DNA of 23,782 nucleotides from an uncultured Asticcacaulis sp. (GTDB lineage Bacteria; Pseudomonadota; Alphaproteobacteria; Caulobacterales; Caulobacteraceae): contig CAMLLA010000011.1 in assembly GCA_946480525.1 (NCBI GenBank), positions 1 through 23,782 of the forward strand, in the 5' to 3' direction. This document shows, piece by piece, positions 6,731-13,902 of the stretch. The notes under the pieces are model-generated. The model did no database searches and had not been told where the DNA came from. It saw only the letters and a list, made by a program, of their open reading frames with translations. Positions within the stretch are counted from its first letter, which is position 1. Each line of letters starts with the position of its first letter. A program made the translations under genes and the position numbers.

Positions 6731-7792
6731 ATGCTCTTGCGTATCTGTACTGCCCTGATGGCCGTGGCCCTGCCCGCTCTGGCCCAGACCCCGCCCGATT
6801 TTTCCAACAAGGCGTTCGCGACCGCTGTCGGCCAGATGCTGGCAACGGACAGTCTGGCGGACCGCTGCCCTGAGGCGCGACAATCCGGAACAGCTGTGGC
6901 CGCTGCGCTGAAAGACTGGCAGGCGCGTAATTCCATTCCCTCCCTTCGCCAGGCGGCGGAGGACGCGCAGGCCAATGATACGGGCCGGCAGGCCTATCAG
7001 TCGCTGAAGGTCGGTGTGGATGCCAGGTTGTCGCCGCTTTATGCGCAGGCGTGCACGGCCCTGTCAGCCTGGATCGCCTCGCCGTCGTCAACTATAGCGG
7101 GCAGCTGGTCGCAAGCGGCCGCGGCTTCCCGGCCATCGACATCGGTGACGGCGCCGGTCAAGGCGGCAGCGCCTGTCGCGGCGCCCAAGGGCGTAGTGGG
7201 ATATGGCCTCATCCAGTCGTCCGGACTGGGCTATGGCGGAATGGTCACCATCATTTACAAGCCCGTCGTCCTGTTCACTTCAGGGGACATTCTGCTCGAT
7301 GTAAAAAGCCTTGCCAATCCTGGCGGCATCGCGGCGGACAAGGCGGCCAATCCCCGGCGCTGGTCGACCTGGCGCAAGACTGCCGGCAAATACGAATATG
7401 TCGGTGGATCCGGCGCATGGCGGCCCATCCTCAACAACCAGATATGGACCGAGCCGCCAACGGCTGCGGGCCTTCAGGGACGCTTTGTCGCCACAGGGGG
7501 GACGGGCAATACGGCGCTCGGGGGGGCGTCGGCCGTATTCACCCAGACGACCTACCGGTTTCTGCCCGGCGGCCGGCTGGTCCGCGAAGGCCTGGCTTCA
7601 TCGACCTCGGAAGTGCCGGGCGCCAGTACGGTAGCCGGATCGAAGGGCGAGAGGGCTGGGCGCTATACGATCGAAGGGCTGACGTTGAAGATTGACTACG
7701 ACGACGGTACGTCGGACAGCGCCGTCTTGATGACGCACCCGAAAGACAAGGACATCATCTGGATCAACGGCATAGCCTATACGCGCGAATAG
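6731..7792 (+). CDS. Exported protein of unknown function
   Basis: I do not recognise the family. The 353-residue product begins with a clear Sec signal, MLLRICTALMAVALPALA, with cleavage expected before Q20. A helical, Ala-rich segment follows to about residue 130, with two cysteines (C47 in ADRCPEA and one in YAQACTALSAW) that might form a disulphide. A Ser/Thr/Ala-rich linker (about 120-155) leads to a C-terminal beta-rich region with G-x-G patterns (GYGLIQSSGLGYGG), W-R and W-S-T-W motifs, and the end GRYTIEGLTLKIDYDDGTSDS...IIWINGIAYTRE, which reads like a small beta-barrel or lipocalin-like unit. ATG 6731 has a very good GGAGG site at 6720-6724, 6 bases upstream; an earlier in-frame GTG would bury the signal peptide. 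It stands alone between the PCuAC gene and an opposing tRNA. Confidence 0.8.
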   Translation: MLLRICTALMAVALPALAQTPPDFSNKAFATAVGQMLATDSLADRCPEARQSGTAVAAALKDWQARNSIPSLRQAAEDAQANDTGRQAYQSLKVGVDARLSPLYAQACTALSAWIASPSSTIAGSWSQAAAASRPSTSVTAPVKAAAPVAAPKGVVGYGLIQSSGLGYGGMVTIIYKPVVLFTSGDILLDVKSLANPGGIAADKAANPRRWSTWRKTAGKYEYVGGSGAWRPILNNQIWTEPPTAAGLQGRFVATGGTGNTALGGASAVFTQTTYRFLPGGRLVREGLASSTSEVPGASTVAGSKGERAGRYTIEGLTLKIDYDDGTSDSAVLMTHPKDKDIIWINGIAYTRE

Positions 7793-7901
7793 GCTGGGTC
7801 ACATTTTCTAACATCCGGAGCGAAGCGCCAAACAAAGATATCACTAGCGACCAAGTGGGAGCGCAGGCTGCGCGCCGCCAGGGGCCTTTGGCCCTGAGCG
7901 C

Positions 7902-7946
7902 AAAACAAAAAACCATTTCAATTTTCGGAGAAAAATTCGGAAATGG
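7902..7946 (-). terminator. Putative terminator of tRNA-Ala
   Basis: Read on the minus strand, CCATTTC (starting in the tRNA CCA end) can pair with GAAATGG 21 nt later, followed by a T-rich run (TTTTTTGTTTT). On the plus strand the arms are 7913-7919 and 7940-7946, and the A-rich run is 7902-7912. The stem is AT-rich and only 7 bp, so the call is modest. Confidence 0.45.
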
Positions 7947-8019
7947 TGGAGCTTAGCGGAGTCGAACCGCTGACCTCTTCAATGCCATTGAAGCGCTCTA
8001 CCAACTGAGCTAAAGCCCC
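7944..8019 (-). tRNA. tRNA-Ala (anticodon GGC)
   Basis: The minus strand folds as a 76-nt tRNA with encoded CCA. The acceptor stem GGGGCTT/AAGCTCC contains the G3-U70 pair that marks alanine tRNAs. The D arm is GCTC-AGTTGGTA-GAGC. The anticodon stem CTTCA/TGAAG carries the loop ATGGCAT, giving anticodon GGC, which reads GCC/GCU. The T arm AGCGG-TTCGACT-CCGCT is standard. Confidence 0.97.
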
Positions 8020-8063
8020 ATCTCACGATGGCCGGACGATGGTGCCCCCGTCCGAGGCGGCGA

Positions 8064-8092
8064 CTACTATTTCAAGGCCGCGTGCGGCGCAA
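8064..8092 (-). promoter_or_regulatory. Putative promoter of tRNA-Ala
   Basis: On the minus strand TTGCGC (plus 8087-8092) and TAGTAG (plus 8064-8069) are 17 bp apart, placing a start point some 38 nt before the tRNA. Spacing is ideal, but the -10 box is only a moderate match. Confidence 0.35.
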
Positions 8093-8282
8093 GCCCTTTT
8101 TGAAACATTTTCCTGCTTTTTTTGTGGCGGTCCTCTGTCGCTTTGTAATCACGCCTGTCGAGGCTTTGCCGCAACACTGTTATTTTTCCCGGGGCGCGTT
8201 CATACATTCCTTATCGAATCTTGATATGGTGGACGTCTAGAAACAATCTGCCGCCGGTGGGTGAGCAGAGACCCTGTCAGCC

Positions 8283-8447
8283 ATGGTGATGGTGATGAAA
8301 AAAGTAGATGGTTTGAACTGGATTTCAGCGGCAAGGTCGGTATCTCCGGCCATTCATGTGCCCTACCAGTCGCGCAGCGCGACCCTGGCGCCCCGTCCGC
8401 GTTTCGCGGCCCGCCCCTCGGCTTCGGATCAGATTGCCGCAGGCTAA
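8283..8447 (+). CDS. Possible 54-residue small protein
   Basis: An ATG GTG ATG GTG ATG run opens a 54-codon frame ending in TAA: MVMVMKKVDGLNWISAAR, then a Pro/Ala/Arg/Ser-rich tail ending DQIAAG. The N-terminal part has a plausible composition; the tail could equally be a chance reading of GC-rich DNA. ATG 8295 would give a 50-residue version. No convincing ribosome site is seen. The ORF lies 70 bp before the GNAT gene, whose ribosome site is within a hairpin, so a leader-peptide role is conceivable but unproven. An alternative overlapping frame (8261-8533) is less convincing. Confidence 0.25.
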   Translation: MVMVMKKVDGLNWISAARSVSPAIHVPYQSRSATLAPRPRFAARPSASDQIAAG

Positions 8448-8494
8448 GGGTAGGTTGCCGACAAAGGCATTCCGATTTTATGTGTGAAGGCCTA

Positions 8495-8511
8495 TCTCCT
8501 GCGGAAGGAGA
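8495..8511 (+). promoter_or_regulatory. Hairpin enclosing the ribosome site of the GNAT gene
   Basis: TCTCCT (8495-8500) can pair with AGGAGA (8506-8511) around a 5-nt GCGGA loop. The AAGGAG site for the ATG at 8518 is in the 3' arm, so folding would hide it. The stem is short, so the effect may be weak or temperature-sensitive. Confidence 0.4.
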
Positions 8512-8517
8512 GTTGCC

Positions 8518-8805
8518 ATGCCCGACACAATGACCGATCCGATTACCGACAATGCCGACGCCCAGCGCTATGAGCTGGCCGTCGATGGTCACACTGTATT
8601 CGCCGACTATAGTTTAAGCGGCGACACCTTACGCATCCACTATGTCGAAGCGCCGCCTGAACTGCGCGGCACGGGCGCCGCCGGCCGGCTGATGGACGGT
8701 GTCGCGCAAATCGCCAAGGACAATGGCTGGCGTATCGTGCCGATCTGTGGCTATGCCGCCGCCTGGCTGCGCCGGCACAAGGAATATCATTCCCTGCTGC
8801 GCTGA
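8518..8805 (+). CDS. GNAT-family N-acetyltransferase, YjdJ-like
   Basis: This 95-residue protein belongs to the short GNAT group (YjdJ type, Pfam Acetyltransf_CG). The acetyl-CoA loop RGTGAAG lies at 50-56 in APPELRGTGAAGRLMDGVAQIAKDNG, and the characteristic end IVPICGYAAAWLRRHKEYHSLL follows, with the P-x-C-x-Y and R-R-H-x-E-Y elements of the family. Its substrate is unknown; the family is a minimal acetyltransferase fold without the usual N-terminal strands. The AAGGAG site is excellent but lies in a potential hairpin. A 54-codon ORF precedes it, and an HD-domain gene follows after 18 bp, so these two are probably one operon. Confidence 0.9.
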   Translation: MPDTMTDPITDNADAQRYELAVDGHTVFADYSLSGDTLRIHYVEAPPELRGTGAAGRLMDGVAQIAKDNGWRIVPICGYAAAWLRRHKEYHSLLR

Positions 8806-8823
8806 GGCGCGGTAGGTTAGGGG

Positions 8824-9492
8824 ATGGTATCTGAATTCCATAACAATGGCGCGGCGATAACTTTCGCCGATCTGCGCGCAGTCTGGGATGATCTCGCGCG
8901 CCGGCATGGGCTATGCGCCGAAGTCTGGCCGGAAATCGTCACGGCCTACGGTGAGCCGCAGCGGCACTATCATACGCTCGATCATATCGCAGCCGTCGTT
9001 GCCGAATTCCTGCCGCTGCGGGACCGCTTTGAAGATCCCGACGCCGCCTTGCTGGCCCTGTTTTTTCACGACATCGTCTACGATCCGGCACGGTCCGACA
9101 ACGAAGAGCGCAGCGCCGACGCCTTGGCAGCAGTGCTGACGGGCGAAATCGCGAATCGTGCCTGCGCCCACATCCTGGCGACAAAAAAGCACGAGGCGGG
9201 TACGGCTGACGCGGCGCTGGTTGTCGATATAGACATGGCCATTCTTGCCGCGCCGTGGCCGGACTACCTGCGCTACGCTGAAAATGTGGCGCGTGAATAC
9301 CTGCCGGTCTATGGCGTCGAGGCCTATGCCACCGGCCGCTGCGAGATGTTTTTGAAGCCCGTACAAGACCGCCGCATCTTTCTGACGGAGGTTTTTGCAC
9401 CGCGCGAAGCCGACGCCCAGCGCAATATCCGCGACGAACTGTTGCTGTGGATGTCGGGCGGGTTTGCCGAAGGTTTGAAGGCGGCGCTATAA
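8824..9492 (+). CDS. HD-domain metal-dependent phosphohydrolase
   Basis: The 222-residue product resembles the COG4339 group of predicted metal-dependent HD phosphohydrolases. Metal ligands appear as H48/H50/H54 in RHYHTLDHI, the doublet H82-D83 in ALFFHDIVYDP, the following D-N-E-E-R-S helix (92-97), and an aspartate in LVVDIDMAIL near residue 139. The conserved R-H-Y-H-x-x-x-H-I opening and F-H-D-x-x-Y-D are the group's marks. The substrate is unknown; a nucleotide or phosphate ester is possible. A tail (FLKPVQDRRIFLT...ARNIRDEL-like) completes the domain. The ATG lies just after a TAGGTTAGG stretch, a mediocre ribosome site. It sits between the GNAT gene and the dienelactone hydrolase, all on the same strand with short gaps. 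Confidence 0.88.
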   Translation: MVSEFHNNGAAITFADLRAVWDDLARRHGLCAEVWPEIVTAYGEPQRHYHTLDHIAAVVAEFLPLRDRFEDPDAALLALFFHDIVYDPARSDNEERSADALAAVLTGEIANRACAHILATKKHEAGTADAALVVDIDMAILAAPWPDYLRYAENVAREYLPVYGVEAYATGRCEMFLKPVQDRRIFLTEVFAPREADAQRNIRDELLLWMSGGFAEGLKAAL

Positions 9493-9513
9493 GACACACT
9501 CAAGGAGACCAAG

Positions 9514-10176
9514 ATGGGCCAGATGATTACCCTTACGCGTCCGGACGGCGGACAGATTGACGCTTACTCGGCCGGCGCCGATCCGGCGCGGCCGGGTGTG
9601 ATTGTCTTGCAGGAGTGGTGGGGCCTGAACGACCATATCAAGGCCATCGCTGACCGTTTCGACAGCGAAGGGTTCAACGCCCTGGCGCCCGACCTCTATC
9701 ATGGCCGTATCACGAAGGACGCAGATGAAGCGTCGCACATGATGAGCGGGCTCGATTTCCCGGGCGCGGTGCATGAGGATGTCGCGGCGGCAATGGACTG
9801 GCTGCGTGAATGTTCCAGTTCCGTCGCCGTCATGGGCTTCTGCATGGGCGGCGCCCTGACCATTGGGTCCGTGGTGCGTCTGAAAGGTTTTGCCGCCGGT
9901 GTCTGTTTCTACGGTGTGCCGCCGAAGTCTTTTGCCGACCCGAAGGACATCACCATTCCCTTCCAGGGCCATTTCGGTACGAAGGACGACTGGGTGACGC
10001 CGCAGGTGGTTGCCGATATGGAAGCGGCCATGAAAGCCGCCGGCAATCCGCCGGAGTTTTATACGTACGAGGCCGATCATGCCTTTTTCAACACAACGCG
10101 TCCGGAAGTCTATAACGCCGAGGCCGCCGACGAGGCGTGGCAGCGGACCATCCGGTTCCTGAAGGCAAATCAATAG
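9514..10176 (+). CDS. Dienelactone hydrolase family protein
   Basis: This 220-residue alpha/beta hydrolase has the full dienelactone hydrolase pattern: E34 in VLQEWWGLN, the nucleophile Cys110 in MGFCMGGAL, the acid Asp158 in GTKDDWVTP, and His189 in EADHAFFN. In the studied enzymes this Cys-Asp-His triad, with the glutamate, opens the lactone ring in chlorocatechol degradation; most chromosomal homologues have broader carboxylester activity. No other catechol-pathway gene is nearby, so a general hydrolase is more likely here. An AAGGAGA site at 9503-9509 supports the start. It follows the HD gene by 21 bp and precedes a pair of membrane proteins by 20 bp, so one transcript could carry the run of genes from 8518 to 11122. 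Confidence 0.93.
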   Translation: MGQMITLTRPDGGQIDAYSAGADPARPGVIVLQEWWGLNDHIKAIADRFDSEGFNALAPDLYHGRITKDADEASHMMSGLDFPGAVHEDVAAAMDWLRECSSSVAVMGFCMGGALTIGSVVRLKGFAAGVCFYGVPPKSFADPKDITIPFQGHFGTKDDWVTPQVVADMEAAMKAAGNPPEFYTYEADHAFFNTTRPEVYNAEAADEAWQRTIRFLKANQ

Positions 10177-10196
10177 GTCAAACAAAGGGGGGAAAT

Positions 10197-10715
10197 ATGA
10201 ACGCCAAGGCTGTTGTCTTTATCTCGTGCCGTCTGCTGGCGATCTACCTGATGGTCACCCATATCGTGCCTTTCGTGTTTCAGCTTGTAAGCGGCTTGTT
10301 TCTTCAGCCGGGTATTGTGCAGGAGCCCTCGTTCCTGCCAGCTATAGGGGCAACTGCTTTCGGCGTAGCCTTGTATGGCCTGGTTGCGTTGTTTTTCTGG
10401 AGCGCGGCGGGATGGCTGTCCCGTTTGCTCTCGGTGCCGTTTCCGGATGCCTTTGGTGAAGACATTGATTTTCACCGTTGGCAGGCTGTGATTGTCATGG
10501 CTTTGGGAGGGATGGCGCTGCTCCGGGCGGCTGCATTCGGAGCAGAAATTTTGAGGGCGGGTCCGGAGCTGAAGGACTTTATGGTGCGAGGCGCCATCGT
10601 CTTCGCAGTTCTTGGCATTGGGATAATTGTCTTCTCCCGCCAAATCGTCATCGGTTTGAACCTCTTACGTGAGTGGCTGGGCAAACCGTTCGTAAAGGCG
10701 GAGGATGAGCAATGA
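10197..10715 (+). CDS. Four-helix membrane protein, first of a tandem pair
   Basis: I do not recognise the family. The 172-residue protein has four predicted membrane helices at about 8-30, 46-72, 95-113 and 128-148, short loops and a charged C-terminal tail (GKPFVKAEDEQ). There is no cleavable signal: CRLLAIYLMVTHIVPFVFQL is a membrane segment. The ATG follows an AAGGGGGGA stretch; an in-frame start at 10137 would overlap the hydrolase. It ends by overlapping the next gene by 4 bp (ATGA). The two share helix pattern and some local sequence (R-L-L-A at TM1, L-P-A-I at TM2, an x-W/L-Q-x-x-x-x-M-x-x-G-G segment at TM3), which suggests divergent duplication. Function is unknown. Confidence 0.85.
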   Translation: MNAKAVVFISCRLLAIYLMVTHIVPFVFQLVSGLFLQPGIVQEPSFLPAIGATAFGVALYGLVALFFWSAAGWLSRLLSVPFPDAFGEDIDFHRWQAVIVMALGGMALLRAAAFGAEILRAGPELKDFMVRGAIVFAVLGIGIIVFSRQIVIGLNLLREWLGKPFVKAEDEQ

Positions 10716-11122
10716 CGCCTTCCGCCTTTTCAAAACTTGGACTGAGACTTCTGGCACTCCATATCGGTTTGTTCACGGCTTTGCCGCAGTTGGGCTACTG
10801 GATTCCTTCCGCCACGGATACACAGTCTCTGCCTTTCCTGTTGCCGGCAATTTTTACGGCCGGAATGGCGATTGGGTTATGGGTGTTTGCGGATCGCATC
10901 CTCGATATCATCCTGCCTATCCGCGTAAGTCGGGAGATCCCTCCGAACTACCCCCGTCTCCAGGGACTGGTGCTGATGTTTGTTGGCGGGCTTCTGGTTT
11001 TTGATGGTCTTCACAGGGTCGTCTATCCGTGGGAGGACGTTGGCGTTATTCCGCAGTGGCCGCTCTTCGTCGTTCTTGGCCTTGTGCTCTTCTGTGAGCC
11101 TGCGTGGCGGCGGCGTCATTGA
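10712..11122 (+). CDS. Four-helix membrane protein, second of a tandem pair
   Basis: This 136-residue membrane protein has helices at about 10-31, 42-68, 83-101 and 114-130, and an Arg-rich end (AWRRRH) expected to face the cytoplasm. Its layout repeats that of the preceding protein with shorter loops: L-R-L-L-A in helix 1, F-L-L-P-A-I before helix 2, and R-L-Q-G-L-V-L-M-F-V-G-G in helix 3. The start ATG overlaps the upstream TGA as ATGA, so translational coupling is expected. No enzyme or transport motif is visible. Coupling and similar size suggest the two proteins act as a hetero-oligomer, though this is an inference. Confidence 0.85.
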   Translation: MTPSAFSKLGLRLLALHIGLFTALPQLGYWIPSATDTQSLPFLLPAIFTAGMAIGLWVFADRILDIILPIRVSREIPPNYPRLQGLVLMFVGGLLVFDGLHRVVYPWEDVGVIPQWPLFVVLGLVLFCEPAWRRRH

Positions 11123-11126
11123 CCTT

Positions 11127-11134
11127 TTAACCAT
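11127..11134 (+). promoter_or_regulatory. CtrA half-site-like motif before rnd
   Basis: TTAACCAT is the 8-mer described for CtrA-bound promoters in Caulobacter. It lies 52 bp before the rnd TTG start. A second copy lies before rpoN (14091-14098). An isolated half-site is weak evidence. Confidence 0.3.
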
Positions 11135-11185
11135 TTGGGCTTAGGCCGTTACGCATTCTGAAAGACCTCGTATAAGGCCTAACCC

Positions 11186-11806
11186 TTGACCGTATTTTAC
11201 CACGAAGGCGATCTGCCCGATGGCCTCGACCTTGGCTCTGTCGTGGCCATCGATTCCGAGACCATGGGCCTGCGCTTCCGCCGCGACGGCCTGTGCGTCG
11301 TGCAGTTGTCCGCCGGTGACGGCAATGCCCATGTCGTGCGCTTCGACCGCAAGACCTACGACTGTCCAAACCTGAAGCGCCTTTTGACCGATGCCCAGGT
11401 GCTCAAGCTGTTCCATTACGGCCGTTTCGATATCGGCATGTTCCTGCTGCACCTCGACGTCGTGACGGCGCCGGTCTACTGCACCAAGATCGCCTCGAAG
11501 CTGGCGCGGACCTATACCGACCGCCATGGCCTCAAGGACCTGGTGCGCGAGCTGTTGAACGTCGACCTGTCCAAACAGCAGCAAAGTTCCGACTGGGGCA
11601 ACGGCACACTGACACCGGAACAGCTGGCCTATGCGGCATCGGATGTGTTGCACCTGCACGCCTGCCGCGACAAGCTGGACGCCATGCTGGCGCGCGAAGG
11701 CCGCACCGAACTGGCGAAGGGATGTTTTGATTTTCTCCCGCACCGCGTCAAACTGGATTTGGCAGGCTGGGAAGATTGCGATATTTTCGCTCATAGCTGG
11801 GCATAG
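11186..11806 (+). CDS. rnd: Ribonuclease D, short form
   Basis: RNase D is a DEDDy 3'-5' exoribonuclease that trims tRNA and other structured RNA ends. The 206-residue product has all five catalytic residues: D23 and E25 (AIDSETMGL), D82 (HYGRFDIGMF), and Y149 with D153 (YAASDVLHL). It has only the exonuclease domain and lacks the HRDC domains of E. coli RNase D, as is common for alphaproteobacterial versions. The start is TTG 11186 (TVFYHEGDLPDGLDLG), where homologues begin; no ATG is available before the active site. A modest AAGG site lies about 9 bases upstream. It is the first gene of the lpt block: lptC begins 26 bp after it. Inverted TTAGGCC and GGCCTAA (11141-11147, 11176-11182) flank the leader. 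Confidence 0.93.
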   Translation: MTVFYHEGDLPDGLDLGSVVAIDSETMGLRFRRDGLCVVQLSAGDGNAHVVRFDRKTYDCPNLKRLLTDAQVLKLFHYGRFDIGMFLLHLDVVTAPVYCTKIASKLARTYTDRHGLKDLVRELLNVDLSKQQQSSDWGNGTLTPEQLAYAASDVLHLHACRDKLDAMLAREGRTELAKGCFDFLPHRVKLDLAGWEDCDIFAHSWA

Positions 11807-11832
11807 GATCCAGCAGGAACACACACACCTTT

Positions 11833-12522
11833 ATGGCCACGGACCTGACCACGGACATTACAGCGCGCTTCGAGCCGGACGTCGATGTCGAGACGGAAGC
11901 CGCGCAGCGACGCGTGCATCTGGCGCAGCAGGTGGCGGCGGTCCGGCGGCGGTCGCGCCGTATCAAGACGTTGCGCATGCTGTTGCCGGCGCTGATCATC
12001 GGCATCGGTGTATTGAATGTCGGCTGGATCGCAGTGACCAGCATTATCGGCGGGCTCGATCCCTACAATGCGGAAGACCGCGAAATCCGCGCCATTAATC
12101 CGCGGTATTCGGGGCTGAGCGGTTCGGGTGCGCCGTTTACGATCAGCGGGCTTGAAGCGGTCCAGACTCGCGACGACCTGACGCTCGTCAAGCTCAAGGG
12201 ACCGGCGATCGATTTCAAGGGCGATAGTAACAAGTCGACCCACATATCGTCCGCCAGCGGCCTCTATGATGTGGACAGGGGACTGTTCCACCTGACGGGC
12301 AATGTGGTGATGCGTTCGGGCGGATCCGACATGACCTTCCGCACCGAAGCCGCGGTCATCAACCTTAAAGACTTGACGATCTCCGGCGACAGACGCATTG
12401 AAGGAACCGGAAGCATGGGTCATATTGTCGGCGAGTCCTTCATGATCTCCAAGAATGGCGCCGACGTCGTCTTCAGAGGGCGGGGCGACAACAAGGTCTG
12501 GACGACGCTCAACAGGAAATAG
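11833..12522 (+). CDS. lptC: LPS export component LptC
   Basis: LptC is the bitopic inner-membrane protein that receives LPS from LptBFG and hands it to LptA. The 229-residue product has a basic cytoplasmic N-terminus (RRVHLAQQVAAVRRRSRRIKTLR), one membrane helix (about 47-69) and a periplasmic beta-jellyroll segment (PFTISGLEAVQ...LVKLKGPAIDFKG...SGLYDVDRGLFHLTGNVVMRSGG), typical of the LptA/LptC fold. The N-terminal cytoplasmic stretch (about 46 residues) is longer than in E. coli LptC, as often in alphaproteobacteria. It is followed after 9 bp by lptA and then lptB, so the order matches the pathway. Identification rests on fold pattern and context more than on strict sequence motifs. Confidence 0.9.
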   Translation: MATDLTTDITARFEPDVDVETEAAQRRVHLAQQVAAVRRRSRRIKTLRMLLPALIIGIGVLNVGWIAVTSIIGGLDPYNAEDREIRAINPRYSGLSGSGAPFTISGLEAVQTRDDLTLVKLKGPAIDFKGDSNKSTHISSASGLYDVDRGLFHLTGNVVMRSGGSDMTFRTEAAVINLKDLTISGDRRIEGTGSMGHIVGESFMISKNGADVVFRGRGDNKVWTTLNRK

Positions 12523-12531
12523 GCTGGCGGA

Positions 12532-13095
12532 ATGGTCACGAGAAACGGACGGACGATGAAAATGCGCATGGCGGCGGCATTGACGGCCCTGACGCTGACG
12601 GGTTTGGCGCTGACGGGTTTGGCCGTGATCGGCGGCGTCGCTACGGCTCAGGTGTCGGGGCAGGGCGGACCGGTTCAGGTCGGTTCGGACTCGCAGCGCA
12701 TCGATCAGCAGGCCAATGCCATGTATCTCGACGGTCGCGTCGAGATTCTGCAGGACAAGGCGCGGCTGCGCACAGACCACGCAACGATTACCTACGCCGA
12801 GGCGGGTGGTGACATCAACCGCATCGAAGCCACCGGCAATATCTACTACGTCACCGTCGACGCTCAGGGTCAGCAAACGATCATGAAGGGTGACAACGCC
12901 GTCTACACCAAGGCGGACGACACCATGGTCGTGACCGGGAACGTCATCCTGCAGCAGGGTCAAAACATCTCGACCGGCAATCGCCTGGTGTCGCAGGTGT
13001 CCAAGGGCATCACGACCTTCACCGCCAATCCGGGCGGTCAGACCAAGGGCCGCGTGCGCAGCGTGCTTTATCCTTCGAACAAGCCCGCCCAATAG
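12532..13095 (+). CDS. lptA: LPS transport periplasmic protein LptA
   Basis: LptA forms the periplasmic bridge carrying LPS from LptC to LptD. The product has a signal peptide (from MKMRMAAAL to VATA|Q) and an OstA-type beta-jellyroll: VQVGSDSQRIDQQANAMYLDGRVEILQDKARLRTDHATITY, then IEATGNIYYVT, IMKGDNAVYTKADDTMVVTGNVILQQGQN, and a final TKGRVRSVLYPS. The N-A-x-Y-x-D-G-x-V/I and G-D-N-A-V-Y segments are family marks. The start could be 12532 or the in-frame ATG at 12556, which gives a more typical signal peptide; the longer form is reported. A perfect 15-bp tandem duplication (12593-12622) encodes LTGLA-type repeats in the hydrophobic core of the signal. lptB follows after 28 bp. The spacing suggests one operon with rnd and lptC. 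Confidence 0.92.
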   Translation: MVTRNGRTMKMRMAAALTALTLTGLALTGLAVIGGVATAQVSGQGGPVQVGSDSQRIDQQANAMYLDGRVEILQDKARLRTDHATITYAEAGGDINRIEATGNIYYVTVDAQGQQTIMKGDNAVYTKADDTMVVTGNVILQQGQNISTGNRLVSQVSKGITTFTANPGGQTKGRVRSVLYPSNKPAQ

Positions 13096-13123
13096 GCCGG
13101 ATCGTAAGCGAGACATAATCCCA

Positions 13124-13900
13124 GTGAGCGCCGACGCATTTTCCGCCTCTTCGAAGGCGCAGGCCGACCGGAACGCGACCGGTGACGGCATCGTGGTCGA
13201 AGGCATCGGCAAGACCTACAAGGACCGCGCTGTCGTCAAGAGCGTGTCGCTCAGACTCGGCCGCGGTGAAGTGGTGGGCCTTCTGGGGCCCAACGGCGCC
13301 GGCAAGACGACCTGCTTCTACATGATCACCGGTCTGGTCGAGGCCGATTATGGCTCCATCACGCTCGACGGCCAGGACATCACGCACCAGCCGATGTACC
13401 AGCGTGCGCGCCTCGGTATCGGATACCTGCCGCAGGAAGCTTCGATTTTCCGCGGCATGAATGTCGAACAGAATATTACCTCCGTGCTTGAACTGCGCGA
13501 AAAGAACCCGGCAAAGGTCAGGGACGATTGCGCGCGTCTGCTCGAAGACCTGCACATCACCCATATCCGCAACTCGCCGGCTTCGGCCCTGTCGGGCGGT
13601 GAACGCCGCCGCGTCGAAATCGCCCGGGCGCTGGCCGGCAAGCCGTCCTTCATGCTGCTGGACGAGCCCTTCGCCGGCATCGACCCGCTGGCGATCAGCG
13701 ACATCCGCGAGGTCATCACCTACCTGAAGGGGCGCGGTATCGGCATCCTGATCACCGATCACAATGTCCGAGAAACGCTGGAAATCGTCGATCGCGCTTC
13801 GATTATCCATTCGGGTGAGGTGCTGTTCGAAGGCTCCGCCGAAGCCATTACGCACGATCCGGAAGTCCGCCGGGTCTATCTGGGCGATTCGTTCCACTAA
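13124..13900 (+). CDS. lptB: LPS export ABC transporter ATP-binding protein LptB
   Basis: LptB powers LPS extraction by the LptB2FG transporter on the cytoplasmic face. The 258-residue product has a complete ABC ATPase: Walker A GPNGAGKT (55-62), Q-loop at Q104 (YLPQEAS), signature LSGGE (156-160, LSGGERRRVEIARAL), Walker B ending D180-E181 (FMLLDEPFAGIDP), and H-loop H213 (ITDHNVRE). The wording YLPQEASIFRGMNVEQNI and EPFAGIDPLAI is characteristic of LptB. The start is GTG 13124; the N-terminal 22 residues (SADAFSASSKAQADRNATG) are an extension beyond the usual start of the domain. lptF and lptG are not in the window and must lie elsewhere. A repeat element follows, separating the gene from rpoN. 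Confidence 0.96.
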   Translation: MSADAFSASSKAQADRNATGDGIVVEGIGKTYKDRAVVKSVSLRLGRGEVVGLLGPNGAGKTTCFYMITGLVEADYGSITLDGQDITHQPMYQRARLGIGYLPQEASIFRGMNVEQNITSVLELREKNPAKVRDDCARLLEDLHITHIRNSPASALSGGERRRVEIARALAGKPSFMLLDEPFAGIDPLAISDIREVITYLKGRGIGILITDHNVRETLEIVDRASIIHSGEVLFEGSAEAITHDPEVRRVYLGDSFH

Positions 13901-13902
13901 GC

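Larger units (their letters stand above)
7793..8517. other. Long gap around the tRNA-Ala gene
   Basis: Apart from the tRNA and its signals, this stretch holds an imperfect hairpin near 7879-7895 (CAGGGGCC/GGCCCTG with one bulged base), which may end the upstream plus-strand gene, and a possible 54-residue ORF at 8283-8447. The remainder of 8093-8282 shows no protein-coding signal that I can defend. Confidence 0.5.

Noticed and set aside
8261..8533. 90-codon frame overlapping the GNAT start
   Set aside because: It overlaps the GNAT gene and its ribosome site and has no recognisable features; the 54-codon frame is a slightly better candidate.
11791..13212. 473-codon open frame on the minus strand across lptC and lptA
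   Set aside because: It is antisense to two well-identified genes, has a low-complexity His/Arg/Asp-rich composition and no family resemblance; a shadow of GC-rich codon use.
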